Shown in pieces: positions 12,867-24,124 of a stretch of DNA of 64,000 nt. Both the position numbers and the translations under genes were made by a program. Position 1 is the stretch's first letter. Every line of letters begins with the position of its first letter. The notes below the pieces were generated by a model. That model made no database searches, had not been told where the DNA came from, and saw nothing but the letters and a program-made list of their open reading frames with translations. The stretch comes from Cokeromyces recurvatus (lineage: Eukaryota > Mucoromycota > Mucoromycetes > Mucorales > Mucoraceae). The DNA lies in assembly GCF_025118155.1 (NCBI RefSeq), contig NW_026251394.1, forward strand, positions 434,001 to 498,000, given 5' to 3'.

Positions 12867-15009
12867 ATGACTCCAACTAAAGAGGATATTTGGTTTTCTG
12901 GTCCTGTTCAAGATGCTATTTCTCTAGTAAATGAACGAAATTGTGTATTTCTTGTGTACATTTATGGTAACACTTTTATTGCATTTAAAGGAATTAAACT
13001 AAACATGCATAATATTACATGAAAAACACACACACACACACATTTTAGATGACTCTGAAAAGACAAATGCTTTAAACAATACTCTTAAAGATGAAAAAGT
13101 ACACAACAAAATAGACAAAGAAAGATAGATGCTTATTCTGAACTTTGTTTTATAGGTCATTGAAGAAATTAGAAATAAAACGGTTGCCCTTGCAATGGAA
13201 AAAGATTCAGAAAATGTGTCATTATTCAGTCAATTTTGTAAAGTTTTCTTAATTTTCAGTCATAAAGAAAAAAAAAAAAGAAACCAAATATACTTACTTC
13301 GTTTTTTATGAATATAGATCCTGTAAAAGCTATACCTATACTTTATTTTATTCAACAAGGAACAATAAAAGATTTTGGGACTGAAACGATAACAAGTGAG
13401 GAAATTATAAAAAAGATTGACTTTATTATGAGTAACAATCAAAGGGTATCAGCGCATCCTCCAACTGCTCCTCCAAGAAACCAAGTACAGGAGTCAGAAG
13501 ATCAAGTACCTGCTATGCCACCTCAAGTTTATACTACATTTCATCCAGATCCAGTTCAAGATAATAATGCTACTATGCTAGCTGAACCCAATAACCCACC
13601 TGATACCAAACAATCAAACGAAGATAAAAAAGCAGAGTAAATAAAATATGATATTATAATGTAAAAGTATATACGTATATATATATATATGTATGTATGT
13701 ATATATACGATATATGCATATATTCAAGTTACCTACAATGATAATAAAATATGTTATCTGATATAGATTGCAAAGACAATTGGAAAAGGTACGAAAAGAG
13801 CGTGCTGAAAGAGAACAAAGAGAGGCAAAAGAAAAAGAAATAAAACGTCGACAAGAAGCCAAGATGATGCAAGAAGCGAAACAATTACAACAGGATAAAG
13901 AAACTCAAATTTACTTGGCAAAATTAAAGAAAGAACGTCAAGAAGAGGAAGCACATCGAAAGAAAGTACGAGAGCAAATTGCTAGAGATCGTGCAGAGAA
14001 AATGGCTAAAAGAAACATAGAAAGGCAACAACATCAGAATTCATTTCCATTTGATAGCAATAACGCAGAAAAAGTCATCAATAATCGTAATCGTCTTTCC
14101 TCATCGCACAGTAACTTGAGCATTCGTCAATTAGACGGTTCAAATATCCGTCATCAATTTGAAGGTATACCCATATTACATATATGCTATGCTATGCTAT
14201 GCTATGCTAATTATAAGAGAATGGCCATTTATTATTTCTTCTAGCTACAGCAACATTGCTAAGCGTTAAGGAGTGGATAGACACTGTAAGTCATATATCT
14301 TTTTATGTACATCTTTTTTTTTTTTTGTTAATATTATATCCAGTATCGTACAGATGAACCCAAAAGGCCTTATAAACTCTCTTCTCAATTCCCAACTCGC
14401 TTATTTACTGAAGAAGATCATGATACAACCTTAAAAGAATTAAATCTTTGTCCTAGTGCAACCATCATAATGAAACCAATGAAAGCCGCTACTAACTCCT
14501 CTTCATTCTTTAGTTCAATCCATAGTCATGGTATATCATCAAACAATCATGACCAGCAAAATATACTTGTTCGTTCTACTTTTTATGTTCTTGATTTTAT
14601 GTATGGTATTTTAATGGCTCTTTGGAGCATGCTCTTAGCCATTTGGGACACGCTTTCCCCTAAGAACAGATTAACTCGTCAAGAAAATGTGCCTTCCCAA
14701 CAACAAGCAACGAGAAGTTCGTTTGGTCATTTAAGAGGTGGCCAACGATTAGGTGGTGAATCTTCCGTTATTGGAGAATCATCATCTGCTAATACAAGAA
14801 GAGAGTATCTTAATGAATCCTCTCAAAGGTATAACTATGAGTTATTATGATTGAACTTTTCTTTAACTTTTTTTTTATAACATGTGTATAACAGACATCG
14901 TAATAACCCTTATGGCACGCGCATCAATACTCTTCAAGAAGGAGAACAAGATAAAGACGATGACAAGAAACGAACAACATATAATGGTAATTCTATTAAT
15001 CAAGAATAA
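12867..15009 (+). CDS. UBX-domain protein, UBXN4/erasin-like
   Basis: Eight exons (12867-12966, 13049-13098, 13156-13237, 13318-13636, 13767-14164, 14245-14285, 14344-14828, 14895-15009) join in phase to about 529 aa. Residues 1-110 are a thioredoxin/UAS-like domain (WFSGPVQDAI, FYPVKAIPILYFIQQG). A proline-rich linker and a long charged coiled coil follow. A UBX domain (IRHQFEATATL, VKEWIDTYR, YKLSSQFPTRLFTEEDHDTTLKEL) comes next, and then a hydrophobic hairpin-like segment (YVLDFMYGILMALWSMLLAIWD). This layout matches UBXN4/erasin, an ER-membrane adaptor that recruits the p97/Cdc48 ATPase for ER-associated degradation. An in-frame ATG at 12699 would add a Phe-rich leader and was not used. 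The intron at 14165 carries five TATGC repeats. Confidence 0.87.
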
Positions 15010-15314
15010 ATATAGCAGTACAAACATTGTCTATATACTTTTATATAAAAGCTTTGTTGTATAATCACTATCGTTTTATCTATCATCATAGTAAATCTCC
15101 CCTTTTTTTCTCTCCTCTCTCAAAATAATAAGATTAGATAAAAGAAACTTCTCTATAAAATATATCCATTCTAAGGCTAATCAAATATTCTTATTTTATT
15201 TAATATAATACATTAAAATATTTATTTATTTTTTCTTTATATGACATGAATATACACATGAAAAATGATGCAAATATATTGTAAAGGAGATGACTTTTTT
15301 TTTCCCCTCCCCTT
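15010..15314. other. Convergent intergenic spacer
   Basis: 3' regions of the UBX gene and of the membrane protein gene on the opposite strand; AT-rich, no gene seen. Confidence 0.55.
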
Positions 15315-16454
15315 TTACTTTCTTTTTTCGAGTTTATCTACAGCTTCAAGCAATACCTTTTTAGCATTTGGATCCTCCGAGACCATATTCTGTACAGTAT
15401 CTTCACGATAATAGGCAAAGAAGCAAACGGCAGCTGTAGGGCCAACGATGAATGACAGAGCCGCCACAATGAGACCTGCTTTTAAACCACCTTGGAAAGT
15501 AGCCCATAATACAAATCCAATACTTAAAACGATCAAATCAATCAATACAGTACGTGTTGCTAATATTTGACTTAAATCATTAAATGTCAAATCGGCAGGT
15601 AAACTACCAGGTGCCTTCAACAACATCACAATGGCTTCAAGGACACGGATGCCATCCTTAGCTAAAAACCAATATGAGGTAAAATACAAGAACATGTTTG
15701 TTACTGCTAAAAACAAATAGGATCGTTCAACAGCGTCTTTGCCTTCAACTATATACATACGATCCTTCAAGACAGGATCGCGAATTCTCTCGACGGGGGA
15801 TCCCAACTTTTTGAAAACCCATTGACAGACATTGATGATGGGAACGATAAGGATCGGTAAAACAAACCAGATTGAAATAAAATCTTGTTCAAGACGAGAT
15901 TTAGGCTCAATAAGTGGACTCGTTAAGATAGCACTGGGAATCGTGTAACCAACAATCACAGCCAGAAGAGTACCATAAGCTTGAGGCAATGTGATGGCCC
16001 AGTTTTCAGGATGCCCTTTTGACTTTTTACGATAATAAAGACTCAATGGTAACCAAATAAGAGGAAACACAACAAAGATACCAATTAAGTTAGCTAAAAA
16101 AGCAAATAGAGGGAAAGCAGATAAAAGAGTTGATTTAAAGCCTCGTCGAGATCCTTCGAACGCCATAATACAATAAACAGCTGTAAATGCTCCCATCATC
16201 AATCGCAAGAGAGGTGTACCCATGATATCGTGTAAGGTAGGTTGAATAAAATTAACATAGAAACAGATTAGACGGTCTAACATAGAAAATTGGCCAGTAT
16301 AAAAAACACGAAGATTACCAGTAGCATTGGTGTTGGCAGGATTCATACACATTTCCAAGATCTTGGGTGCCCAAGGTTCAGCACCTTTGTGAATGTCAAG
16401 TGCTGCATATGTCACAAGCGCTGCACTTATTAAAATAGATACTAATACTTTCAT
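15315..16454 (-). CDS. Polytopic membrane protein of unknown function
   Basis: A single uninterrupted frame of 379 aa. A hydrophobic N-terminus (MKVLVSILISAALVTYAALDI) could be a signal anchor, and about seven or eight further membrane segments follow, including LLSAFPLFAFLANLIGIFVVFPLIW (split over two passes), IWFVLPILIVPIINVCQWVF and LIVAALSFIVGPTAAVCFFAYY. Between the first two segments is a short lumenal or extracytoplasmic-looking part with NPANTNATGN, a possible N-glycosylation site. The tail EDPNAKKVLLEAVDKLEKRK is charged. The architecture recalls fungal multi-pass proteins often annotated only as hypothetical; no family is assigned. The frame remains open up to 16598, but the ATG at 16454 directly precedes the hydrophobic segment and is preferred. 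Confidence 0.75.
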   Translation of the reverse strand: MKVLVSILISAALVTYAALDIHKGAEPWAPKILEMCMNPANTNATGNLRVFYTGQFSMLDRLICFYVNFIQPTLHDIMGTPLLRLMMGAFTAVYCIMAFEGSRRGFKSTLLSAFPLFAFLANLIGIFVVFPLIWLPLSLYYRKKSKGHPENWAITLPQAYGTLLAVIVGYTIPSAILTSPLIEPKSRLEQDFISIWFVLPILIVPIINVCQWVFKKLGSPVERIRDPVLKDRMYIVEGKDAVERSYLFLAVTNMFLYFTSYWFLAKDGIRVLEAIVMLLKAPGSLPADLTFNDLSQILATRTVLIDLIVLSIGFVLWATFQGGLKAGLIVAALSFIVGPTAAVCFFAYYREDTVQNMVSEDPNAKKVLLEAVDKLEKRK

Positions 16455-17265
16455 ATTTTTTTTAATGAAACAAATAAATATATATTTTATATGTATCTGT
16501 ATATATTTATTTATTAAAAAAAAATCGACTATAAAAGCTTTCATCACCCTATTTGACGATTTATTATGAAAATAACACGTAAACGCAGTCTTGCGCATTT
16601 CTTTCCCGTTTCATTGGTTAAACCTGATACTTTTTACCTTTTTTTAGTATTTTTTTTTTTTTTTTTTTTTTTTCGTTCTTTTCTGGGATTTATTGCTATC
16701 CTTCAATAACAAGATTTTTTTTGTTTGTTTGTTTGTTAAGACTAGACTTTAAGTATTATTCAAGATTCTTTTTACAGCATTTACTGAAGAATTCTAATGT
16801 ATTTATTTTCTCGAGAATAAAACTAGGAAAAAAAAAACTATTAAATTAAGCAAACAAGAAAAAGTTTTAAAATGAAATGTAATGACTAATTGACACTGAA
16901 AACTTCTTTATCATGAATGAAATTCGTTGATTTATTCCCTAAAAAGATATCAATTTATTAATTTCAATAAATAAGACTGATATGCTTCCATGAGAATTTA
17001 GAGTTGCACCTCCTTATATAAATTAAATTTTATCATTGTGTATCCCAGCAACGTGCAAAAGAAACAAAAAAAAAAAAAAAAAAAAAAACGTCACTGTTTT
17101 TAAATCAGTTGCTTTTAAACATTTTTCATTTTTTTTTTTTTCAAGTGCATTATATATCCTATATTATTATACGTGAATATATAACATATATATAATATAT
17201 TTTATATATTTATATATATATATATATAAAGATATCTTCTTTATTCAGTTATAGCTATTATATAA
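16455..17265. other. Divergent intergenic region
   Basis: Shared upstream region of the membrane protein and the Barentsz-like gene. Contains T runs near 16650-16672, an A run near 17068-17088 and a TATA-rich dinucleotide stretch at 17160-17230 close to the + strand start. No coding sequence seen. Confidence 0.55.
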
Positions 17266-18847
17266 ATGTCAATTTTGCCAAGAAGAAGAGATCATGATTC
17301 TGAAGATGACAAATCGGAAATTTCTTACAGCAACTCATCTGCATCTGATGTAAACAATTCTTATAGCGATTATTCTGATGATAATTTAAGTGAATATACA
17401 GTAGATTATGATTCTGAGTATGACTCTTATTACACAACTGAAGAGGAATCCTCTGATGCTGCTGCTGCTGCTGATGACGGTCATGAAAATAAAAACAACA
17501 AGGATGACAATCACGAAGCAAAAGAAGTGACTGATGATGCTTTGAAATCTAAAAATAATCAAAAAACAACAAAGGATAATAATAGCAGTAGCTCTCAAAC
17601 AACACAACCTAATCATACTATTGAAAAGGAGCAAATAATAGAATATGAGTATGATGAAGACATTCAAGACTTGAAGGAAAAACGTATACAAGAACACCGG
17701 GAATATCGTAGAAAATTAGCAGAGGATCCTAGCTTTGTACCTTATTTAGGATTGTTTTGGAGTCATGATGATAGATACCGTGAAGATACCTTGATCCACC
17801 ATGATAAATGCCCACCAGGTGAAAACTCATCCACCAAGAAACCTTTTTTCAGTAAAAATAAGACACATAAAACCTCATTGCAAAAGGAGCATGATTTAGA
17901 CCCTTTGATGCACAAAAAATGGGACCATAGCGGTTGGGAGGAATTGCTTCGGTTAGAAGAGGAGGACGAACGAAGAAAACGTGAACGATCTAATAAGGTT
18001 GATGACAATAAATCCTATCGTAATAATAAAGGAAATCGTACTAGGCAGTGGTTTCATCATAACAATCATGGTCAGCAACGATGGAAGGAATCAGCCACAG
18101 TAAAGAAAGATTCTAAATTTAACCATACACCTTCTTCCTCTTCTCGTATCCAATCTTGTGAATACGCAACCAGTTCTTGGGGGAAATCAATTGATGAAGG
18201 GATTGAATTAGCTTGGATGTCATCTGTTTCTTCAGAAAACAAAAACCATGATCCACAGTCTATTTCTGATGCCAATGTGAAAGTGATAGATAATAATAAT
18301 AATAATAATTCTACTCATACTATAGACAGCACTATTGATTCGGTGACTACACCAAATGACGACTGGGAAGAGCCTGTTTTGGAGAAAAAAGAAGATAGCG
18401 GCTGGGGAGAGCCTCCGAATACTGCTAATGAAGCCATAGATGGCTGGGGAGAGCCTCCTAGTACTGTTGATAAAGCCATAGATGGCTGGGGAGTGGCTGA
18501 AGCTAGTTCTAATGATTGGAATGAAACTCCACAGGAAACAGATGACCGGGGATCAAAAACACATAGCAATTCAAATCAAGGATGGAATACTTCTGTTGCT
18601 ATTGAGACGAATTATACTGACAATATCAATGACGATTGGGATTCTTGTAAGCAACAATTTGTCAAGGAAATGAGTGAAGATCATATATCTAATGAGAAAA
18701 AGAAATCCCCTTCATGGCCCAATACTAAATCCAGATCATATAAAAATAATAATACTTGGAACAAGAGCAATAGTTCTTATAATAAGAATAGTCATTATAA
18801 TGAAAACAACAAGAATGGTCCAAAAAGTAAGTCATTATTTAGTCTCA

Positions 18848-18896
<49 letters not shown>

Positions 18897-20691
18897 TACT
18901 AAGTAATTTCAAATAGATCATAAATCTGCTTATAAAAAGTCATCTTCATCCCAATATAATAAAAAAAGTTCTTCACGAGGCTATTACTCAAGTAAAAATA
19001 AAGGTAATATATACAATAATAATAATAATAGCAATATGAATAATAATTTTATATAAACAGATTATAATAATAAAAATCAAAATTGGGGCAATTCACCAAA
19101 AGCAGATGATAATACATGGAATGAGACAAGCGATCAATATTGGGATGAAAAACATATTGTTGAGTCTGCCACTAGAGATGATGATGGCTGGGGTACTCCT
19201 TCTGTAAATACTGAGAGTTGGCCAGAATCATCTGTAAAACCTGTTACCACGCTATATAATGATAAGAATACGACTATCGTAAAGACAGATGAAAATGTGA
19301 ATGGATGGGGTAATCCTGTCAATACTGATACTATAACAGAATCTCAGGGCTGGGAAAATAAAGCCTCAACTACCTCTGAATCAACTAGCTGGAATCAATT
19401 TAATAAAAACGAATGGCATGAAGTCAAGAATGATACAACGACTGATGAATACAAGTCAAATTGGGAAACGCTTAATACTGCTGTGAACCCTGAAAACTCA
19501 GAATGGAATGATAAAGATAACCAAGAACAACTTACATCATCTACTTGGAAGCATAACAAAAACATCAAACGGACATCGCATGAAAATGATTGGGATACAA
19601 CCTCTATTACACCACAAAATGGATCTAATAGTCATTTTTCAACTATAAAAGAACAGGAGTATCCTATTAAAAAGGGACGTGGTTACTTATCCCAAAGAGC
19701 AGAAACCTTTTCCAACCCTTCAGCTTCAAATAATAATACTCCTCTTAGTCCCATTTCTGATGATGATAAAGGACAAAGATTAGAACAACAAACAACGGAA
19801 GTGCCATACTCTTCTTCTGAAAAGGCCTCACCTTTGATTGCAAATAGCAAAGATTATCAAAAAGAATCCTCTTTATGGATCTCTTCTGATAGAGATGATG
19901 ATTCGGATGTAGAGATTATTTTAGAAGCTCAAGATGAACCAGACTGGGCTAGAAATAATGAGCAAATCCTTGGTATGACAGGACCAGATAGTATTCCACC
20001 TCAATTTGAAAAATCAGAAATAATACGCCATCATGAGGCAACAGCAGCACCTTCCAAGTCCTCTCCAACTACTAAATCTGGGCTTTCTCCTAACGCAAAA
20101 GAATATATACATCATTCACCTATATTAAGTACACATATAAACAATAAGAATGTATCCTCTCAGAATAAATCCTATAATGACAATTCTTATAACTCTGAAT
20201 ACCCTAATCGATACAACAAATATCACAATAATGAAAGTAAACGTGCTGATAAAGCTGAAAATTGGAGACAACGAAAAGAAGAGCCTAGAAAACAACAGCA
20301 ACAACCATTTTATCCTAATTTTTATCCTCCCTATCCATATAATGGTGCAGCCAATGTATATATGCCTATGATTCCCAATAGCAATGGCAATGTATATGCC
20401 GTGCCTTACCCTATAGGTTATCGTAATAACGAAACATCTGCTCCTCATGATAAATATTATTTACCTGCAGCAAATGGTATTTCATTACCACCTGGCTATG
20501 AAGCAAACGGCATGATATATTATGGAATAGATACATCTACTATGTATCCATCTTCTTCTGCACCTTTTTACTATTACCCCATGCCCGTAATACCTCAGAG
20601 CCAATATCATAAGGAAGGAAAAGATAATTATGATAACGATGAAAAATTAAATAACAGCTGTTCTAATAGTGATGAAAAAGAGGAATGTTAA
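17266..20691 (+). CDS. CASC3/Barentsz (MLN51)-type protein with GW/WG-rich tail
   Basis: Three exons (17266-18826, 18917-19003, 19061-20691) give about 1,092 aa. Residues 1-135 are acidic and Ser/Asp-rich. Residues about 145-235 carry the Btz/SELOR signature: LAEDPSFVPYLGLFWSHDDRY, then KKWDHSGWEELLRLEEEDE. In MLN51 this domain clamps eIF4A3 in the exon junction complex. Residues about 300-730 are disordered and contain repeated Gly-Trp pairs (SSWGKS, SGWGEPP, DGWGEPP, DGWGVAE, QGWNTS, NWGNSP, DGWGTPS, NGWGNPV, QGWENK) plus isolated Trp in acidic/Ser context. The C-terminus is Pro/Tyr-rich (FYPPYPY). The first intron (18827-18916) contains about 43 A. A role in mRNA splicing-coupled fate is family inference; an Argonaute-hook role for the GW region is speculative. 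The gene converges on the FKBP-like gene, 93 bp away. Confidence 0.85.
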
Positions 20692-20784
20692 TTAATGTAG
20701 AAAAAAAAAAGTATTATATAGATACATATATGTATATGTATATAATGTATACACATATAAAATTATAAATTTATTAAATAAACA

Positions 20785-21394
20785 TTATTTTTTCTTAAAT
20801 CTCCTTGTTGTATCCTTTTCTCTGTCTACTTTTGCAGCTAATTTACCAAATACGATATAAGCTAGTCCAATACTACACAATATAAGCCAGAATAAAGGTG
20901 TTCTATTAAATAAACAAAAGTTATTAAACTTGATACCCTCTTTTTATTTTCCTTACATAAGCTGTGGCTTCTTTATTTCTAATATTTCAATATCATAAAT
21001 CATTGCTATAAAAGAGAGGATATTAGAGACATTCAATAATAAATAATATGATGTATCTTTATAAAAAAAAAACTTTGAGTTTATTTATTTATTTTTACCT
21101 GTATTAGGAACAGTCAATCGACGAATTTCACCTACACACATGCCCTGAATTTCTTGCTCTAGGCCTTTAATTAATGCGGTATTCCCTATTACATATCAAT
21201 TTTTTTTTTTTGTCTTGAGAAGAAAAAGTATTAAATATCCTTTTATTTTATTTACCAGGCTTTAGAACAATTGTTTTATTCTCAATGACTTGGTTAGGTT
21301 TATCCAAAAATCTCGAAATGTATTGAAGTTGTACATTAGAATCAAAAGCTACACGCTGTTTACAATCAGTTGATTGCTTGATGATGTCTAACAT
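20785..21394 (-). CDS. Tail-anchored FKBP-like protein, divergent
   Basis: Four exons (21394-21256, 21185-21099, 21005-20957, 20902-20785) give about 130 aa. The centre reads GLEQEIQGMCVGEIRRLTVP followed by AMIYDIEILEI, matching the second half of the FKBP fold (usual form GxxxGMCxGExRxLxIP and LxFxVELLxI). The loop with GYG and PP residues between these strands is missing, and the N-terminal strand region is short, so prolyl isomerase activity is doubtful. After the domain comes a hydrophobic helix (PLFWLILCSIGLAYIVFG) and a basic end (RRFKKK), which suggests a membrane-anchored protein with the domain facing the cytosol, or an ER retention-like lysine tail. The start is the only ATG that opens the frame. 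Confidence 0.7.
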
Positions 21395-21945
21395 TTTTTT
21401 TTTTTTTAAGAAAAAAGGAAAAAGAACTAATAAATTATTAACTAAAATTCATAATTAATTGAATAAACCTGCCTATATAAATCATAAAGTTAACAGTGTA
21501 TATAAATAGTTGAAAGGTGTCAAAACTAAAAATAATAGTAATGTCTATTATTACATAATGGGGGACATCTGTATTTTAATTAATTTTGATCATAAATGTA
21601 TTTTGTGTTATTAATGCAGTATTACACATTATGATAAAAAAGATGAAAGGTAGAATTCTGTAAAATAATAGTATATCTTGAAGTTATTTAATATTAGATA
21701 TATGATATGATAGGCATAATAAAGTAAATATGATTCATCTATCTGTATTTATCAAGTATGCGTAATAAGAGTCATTTTGTGAAATATATAGTTCTCATAT
21801 ATGTAATATTGATAAATGTCAAAGATCGTTACTATTGCATGAATTATTCACATATATTATAAAAGAACCTATTTCTTTTTTTCTTTTTTCTTTTTACTTG
21901 TTTACTTGTTTATATATATCTTTTCTTCAGCTTTCTATCCTTATC
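21395..21945. other. Divergent intergenic region
   Basis: Upstream of both the FKBP-like (-) and zinc-finger (+) genes; AT-rich, no coding sequence seen. A C/T-rich stretch lies at 21870-21935 just before the + strand ATG. Confidence 0.5.
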
Positions 21946-22569
21946 ATGGTTTACACTAAAGAATATAAAGAGATCATTAGCTTTGAATATCCTTGTTATA
22001 TTTGTGGCAATATTCTTAGTAGGGCTAGATTAGTCATTGATCATGTTAAACGTGTTCATGGCTATGAACTTCCTGTTCGTCATGTTGGCTATCATCGTCC
22101 TGTCGATCCCGAGTATGAATTCCAAAATGATCCAAACGGTAAAGCCGACATTATTCATTATGCTTGTGCTTCTTGTTGGTTTCATTGCCCTGAGGCTGGT
22201 TTAGGTGAGCTTGCTGAGCACTATGAAAATGCTCATCATCCGAAAAATATTGAGCCATCCAAGAACAATCATGGGAGTATAACAGGTAACGCTGTTAACA
22301 CGACTGCTGGAAAAAGAGCAGAAGAGGAAGCTTATGAATCTGCTGAAGAATTTGAAAACACGGATACGACTAATATGGACGAAGATGAAAAAGAGGAAAA
22401 GACGGTATCTACAGGGAATAAGCTTCTTAGAAGAAAGCGAATACCCCGTGCTGGTGGCATGGCTTCCGCTTCTTCTCCATCAACAACAAATACAAACGAA
22501 GAACTCTCTAAAGATGTCTTGAAAAAATTGAATGAAATTACTGAACTTTTTAAAAACCTTCTCCAGTAG
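21946..22569 (+). CDS. C2H2-like zinc-finger protein, uncharacterised
   Basis: Intronless, 207 aa. The N-terminal half has two zinc-finger-like Cys/His sets: YPCYICGNILSR with DHVKRVHGYELP, and YACASCWFHCPEAGL with EHYENAHHP. The C-terminal half is acidic and then basic (DEDEKEEKT, LLRRKRIPRAGG), with a possible nuclear localisation signal and a short helix at the end (LKKLNEITELFKNLLQ). No named family is recognised; it looks like a lineage-specific nucleic acid- or protein-binding protein. The frame is open upstream to 21835, but that part reads as a Phe-rich leader over a C/T-rich sequence, so the ATG at 21946 is used. Confidence 0.72.
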   Translation: MVYTKEYKEIISFEYPCYICGNILSRARLVIDHVKRVHGYELPVRHVGYHRPVDPEYEFQNDPNGKADIIHYACASCWFHCPEAGLGELAEHYENAHHPKNIEPSKNNHGSITGNAVNTTAGKRAEEEAYESAEEFENTDTTNMDEDEKEEKTVSTGNKLLRRKRIPRAGGMASASSPSTTNTNEELSKDVLKKLNEITELFKNLLQ

Positions 22570-22699
22570 TATAAATTATATTATATTCCACATTTGCTCA
22601 CTTGAAAATATTACCTTAATAAAATATTAATTTGCCTTTGCCATTTTTTTTAAAAAAAAAAAATAAAATAAATAATGTATATAAAAAATTTGCCTTATA

Positions 22700-22733
<34 letters not shown>

Positions 22734-22753
22734 TTCCTTTTAAATTTTCTGTT

Positions 22754-23979
22754 ATGTCTTCGATAAAGATCGTTGACGATCAAAACCAAACAATTGAGCC
22801 TGTGAGCCAAACACTATGTGAAATGTAACTTAATTTTATAAATACATTCGTATTTTTTTTTCGTTTTGTTTTCCTAAAACCTTCTTACTTAGTTGTCATA
22901 AACAATTTTCTAATTATGTTTGCCCTCGTTGTAATTTACGTTATTGTTCATTAACATGTTATAAAGATTTTCAACATGCTGACTGTACCGAGTCTTTCTA
23001 TAAAGATAGTATCACAGCTGAAATTCAAAATCAAAAACTTGACAAACAAAGTAAAATGAAAATGCTCGAAATGTTACAACGTCTCGAAGAAGAGCAAAGA
23101 GCTGACATTATAGATGCCGATGATGAAGATAATGATGATGATCTGATGCAACGCTTTAGTAATATTGATCTAGACAATACAGATCCTCAACTGATCTGGG
23201 ATCTCCTTTCTAATAAAGAAAGGGAAGAATTTCAACACATGCTAAACCATTTTGATCAATCAGACATTCACTTGCCAGCTTATACACCTTGGTGGGAACA
23301 AGAGAATGTGAAATGGTCAGAAGAGATAGAGTTACCCGACTTTAGAAAGATGACAAAACCTGAGACACAGTCTAGTTCTCATTGGGTTTGGAATCTACTT
23401 CACCTTCTAGGAACATATAGTTATTTAATGCGTCATACAATGGGTGAACTCTCAGAGTGCCCTGAGGAAACAATCTCTGTTTGTGAGATGATATCTGAAA
23501 ACGTTTTATATTCTACTGCAGCTGCATGTCCATTCAATAACGTAGATGATGTGATAGCCGACTTATTCAACCATATTAGCCAATATGAAGATCATACCCA
23601 AACCAATAAAAGGAATCAAATTCAATATCCACGCTATTATAGTTTAAGACTGTTATTATTAGAGGATCTATCATTATTGCTAAATGTGTGTCAAAAAGCT
23701 ATACATGATTTCTGGAAATCATTAAATGAAATGATAACAAATCACAAAAAGAAAAAAAAACGAAACTTGCTTGCTGTACGGAAATTATATTTTTATGTAG
23801 CAGCTGCAGCCTATTTAATAGAAGATCGAGAAAGACTTAAAATGATTCAAGTGATAATAAAGAATGAGATAAACAAGACAAGGATAGAAAAGGAAGGATT
23901 TGAAAGAGATTTCCAAGCTGCGGAAGATGCAATGAAACAATATCAACAACAGCAAAAGAAAAAAATTGAAGAATTATAA
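22754..23979 (+). CDS. HIT-type zinc-finger protein, ZNHIT2-like
   Basis: Two exons (22754-22824, 22893-23979) give about 385 aa. Residues 23-60 form a zf-HIT domain: CEICHKQFSNYVCPRCNLRYCSLTCYK with HADC. The downstream region (RLEEEQR, PQLIWDLLSNKEREEFQ, LPAYTPWWE) matches the ZNHIT2 branch rather than ZNHIT1/3/6. ZNHIT2 in animals bridges the R2TP/RUVBL ATPases to U5 snRNP assembly; that role is inferred from the family. The end is a Gln/Lys-rich helix. The stop lies only 18 bp from the stop of the convergent hydrolase gene, so the transcripts must overlap. Confidence 0.85.
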
Positions 23980-23997
23980 AATAAAATGTTTATTTAT

Positions 23998-24080
23998 CTA
24001 AAGTTTAGACTTGTTTCTTGCAGCATTTATTCTTTCAATTAATTTCATGATTTCAGGAACTAAAATAGATATGTGAATAA

Positions 24081-24124
<44 letters not shown>

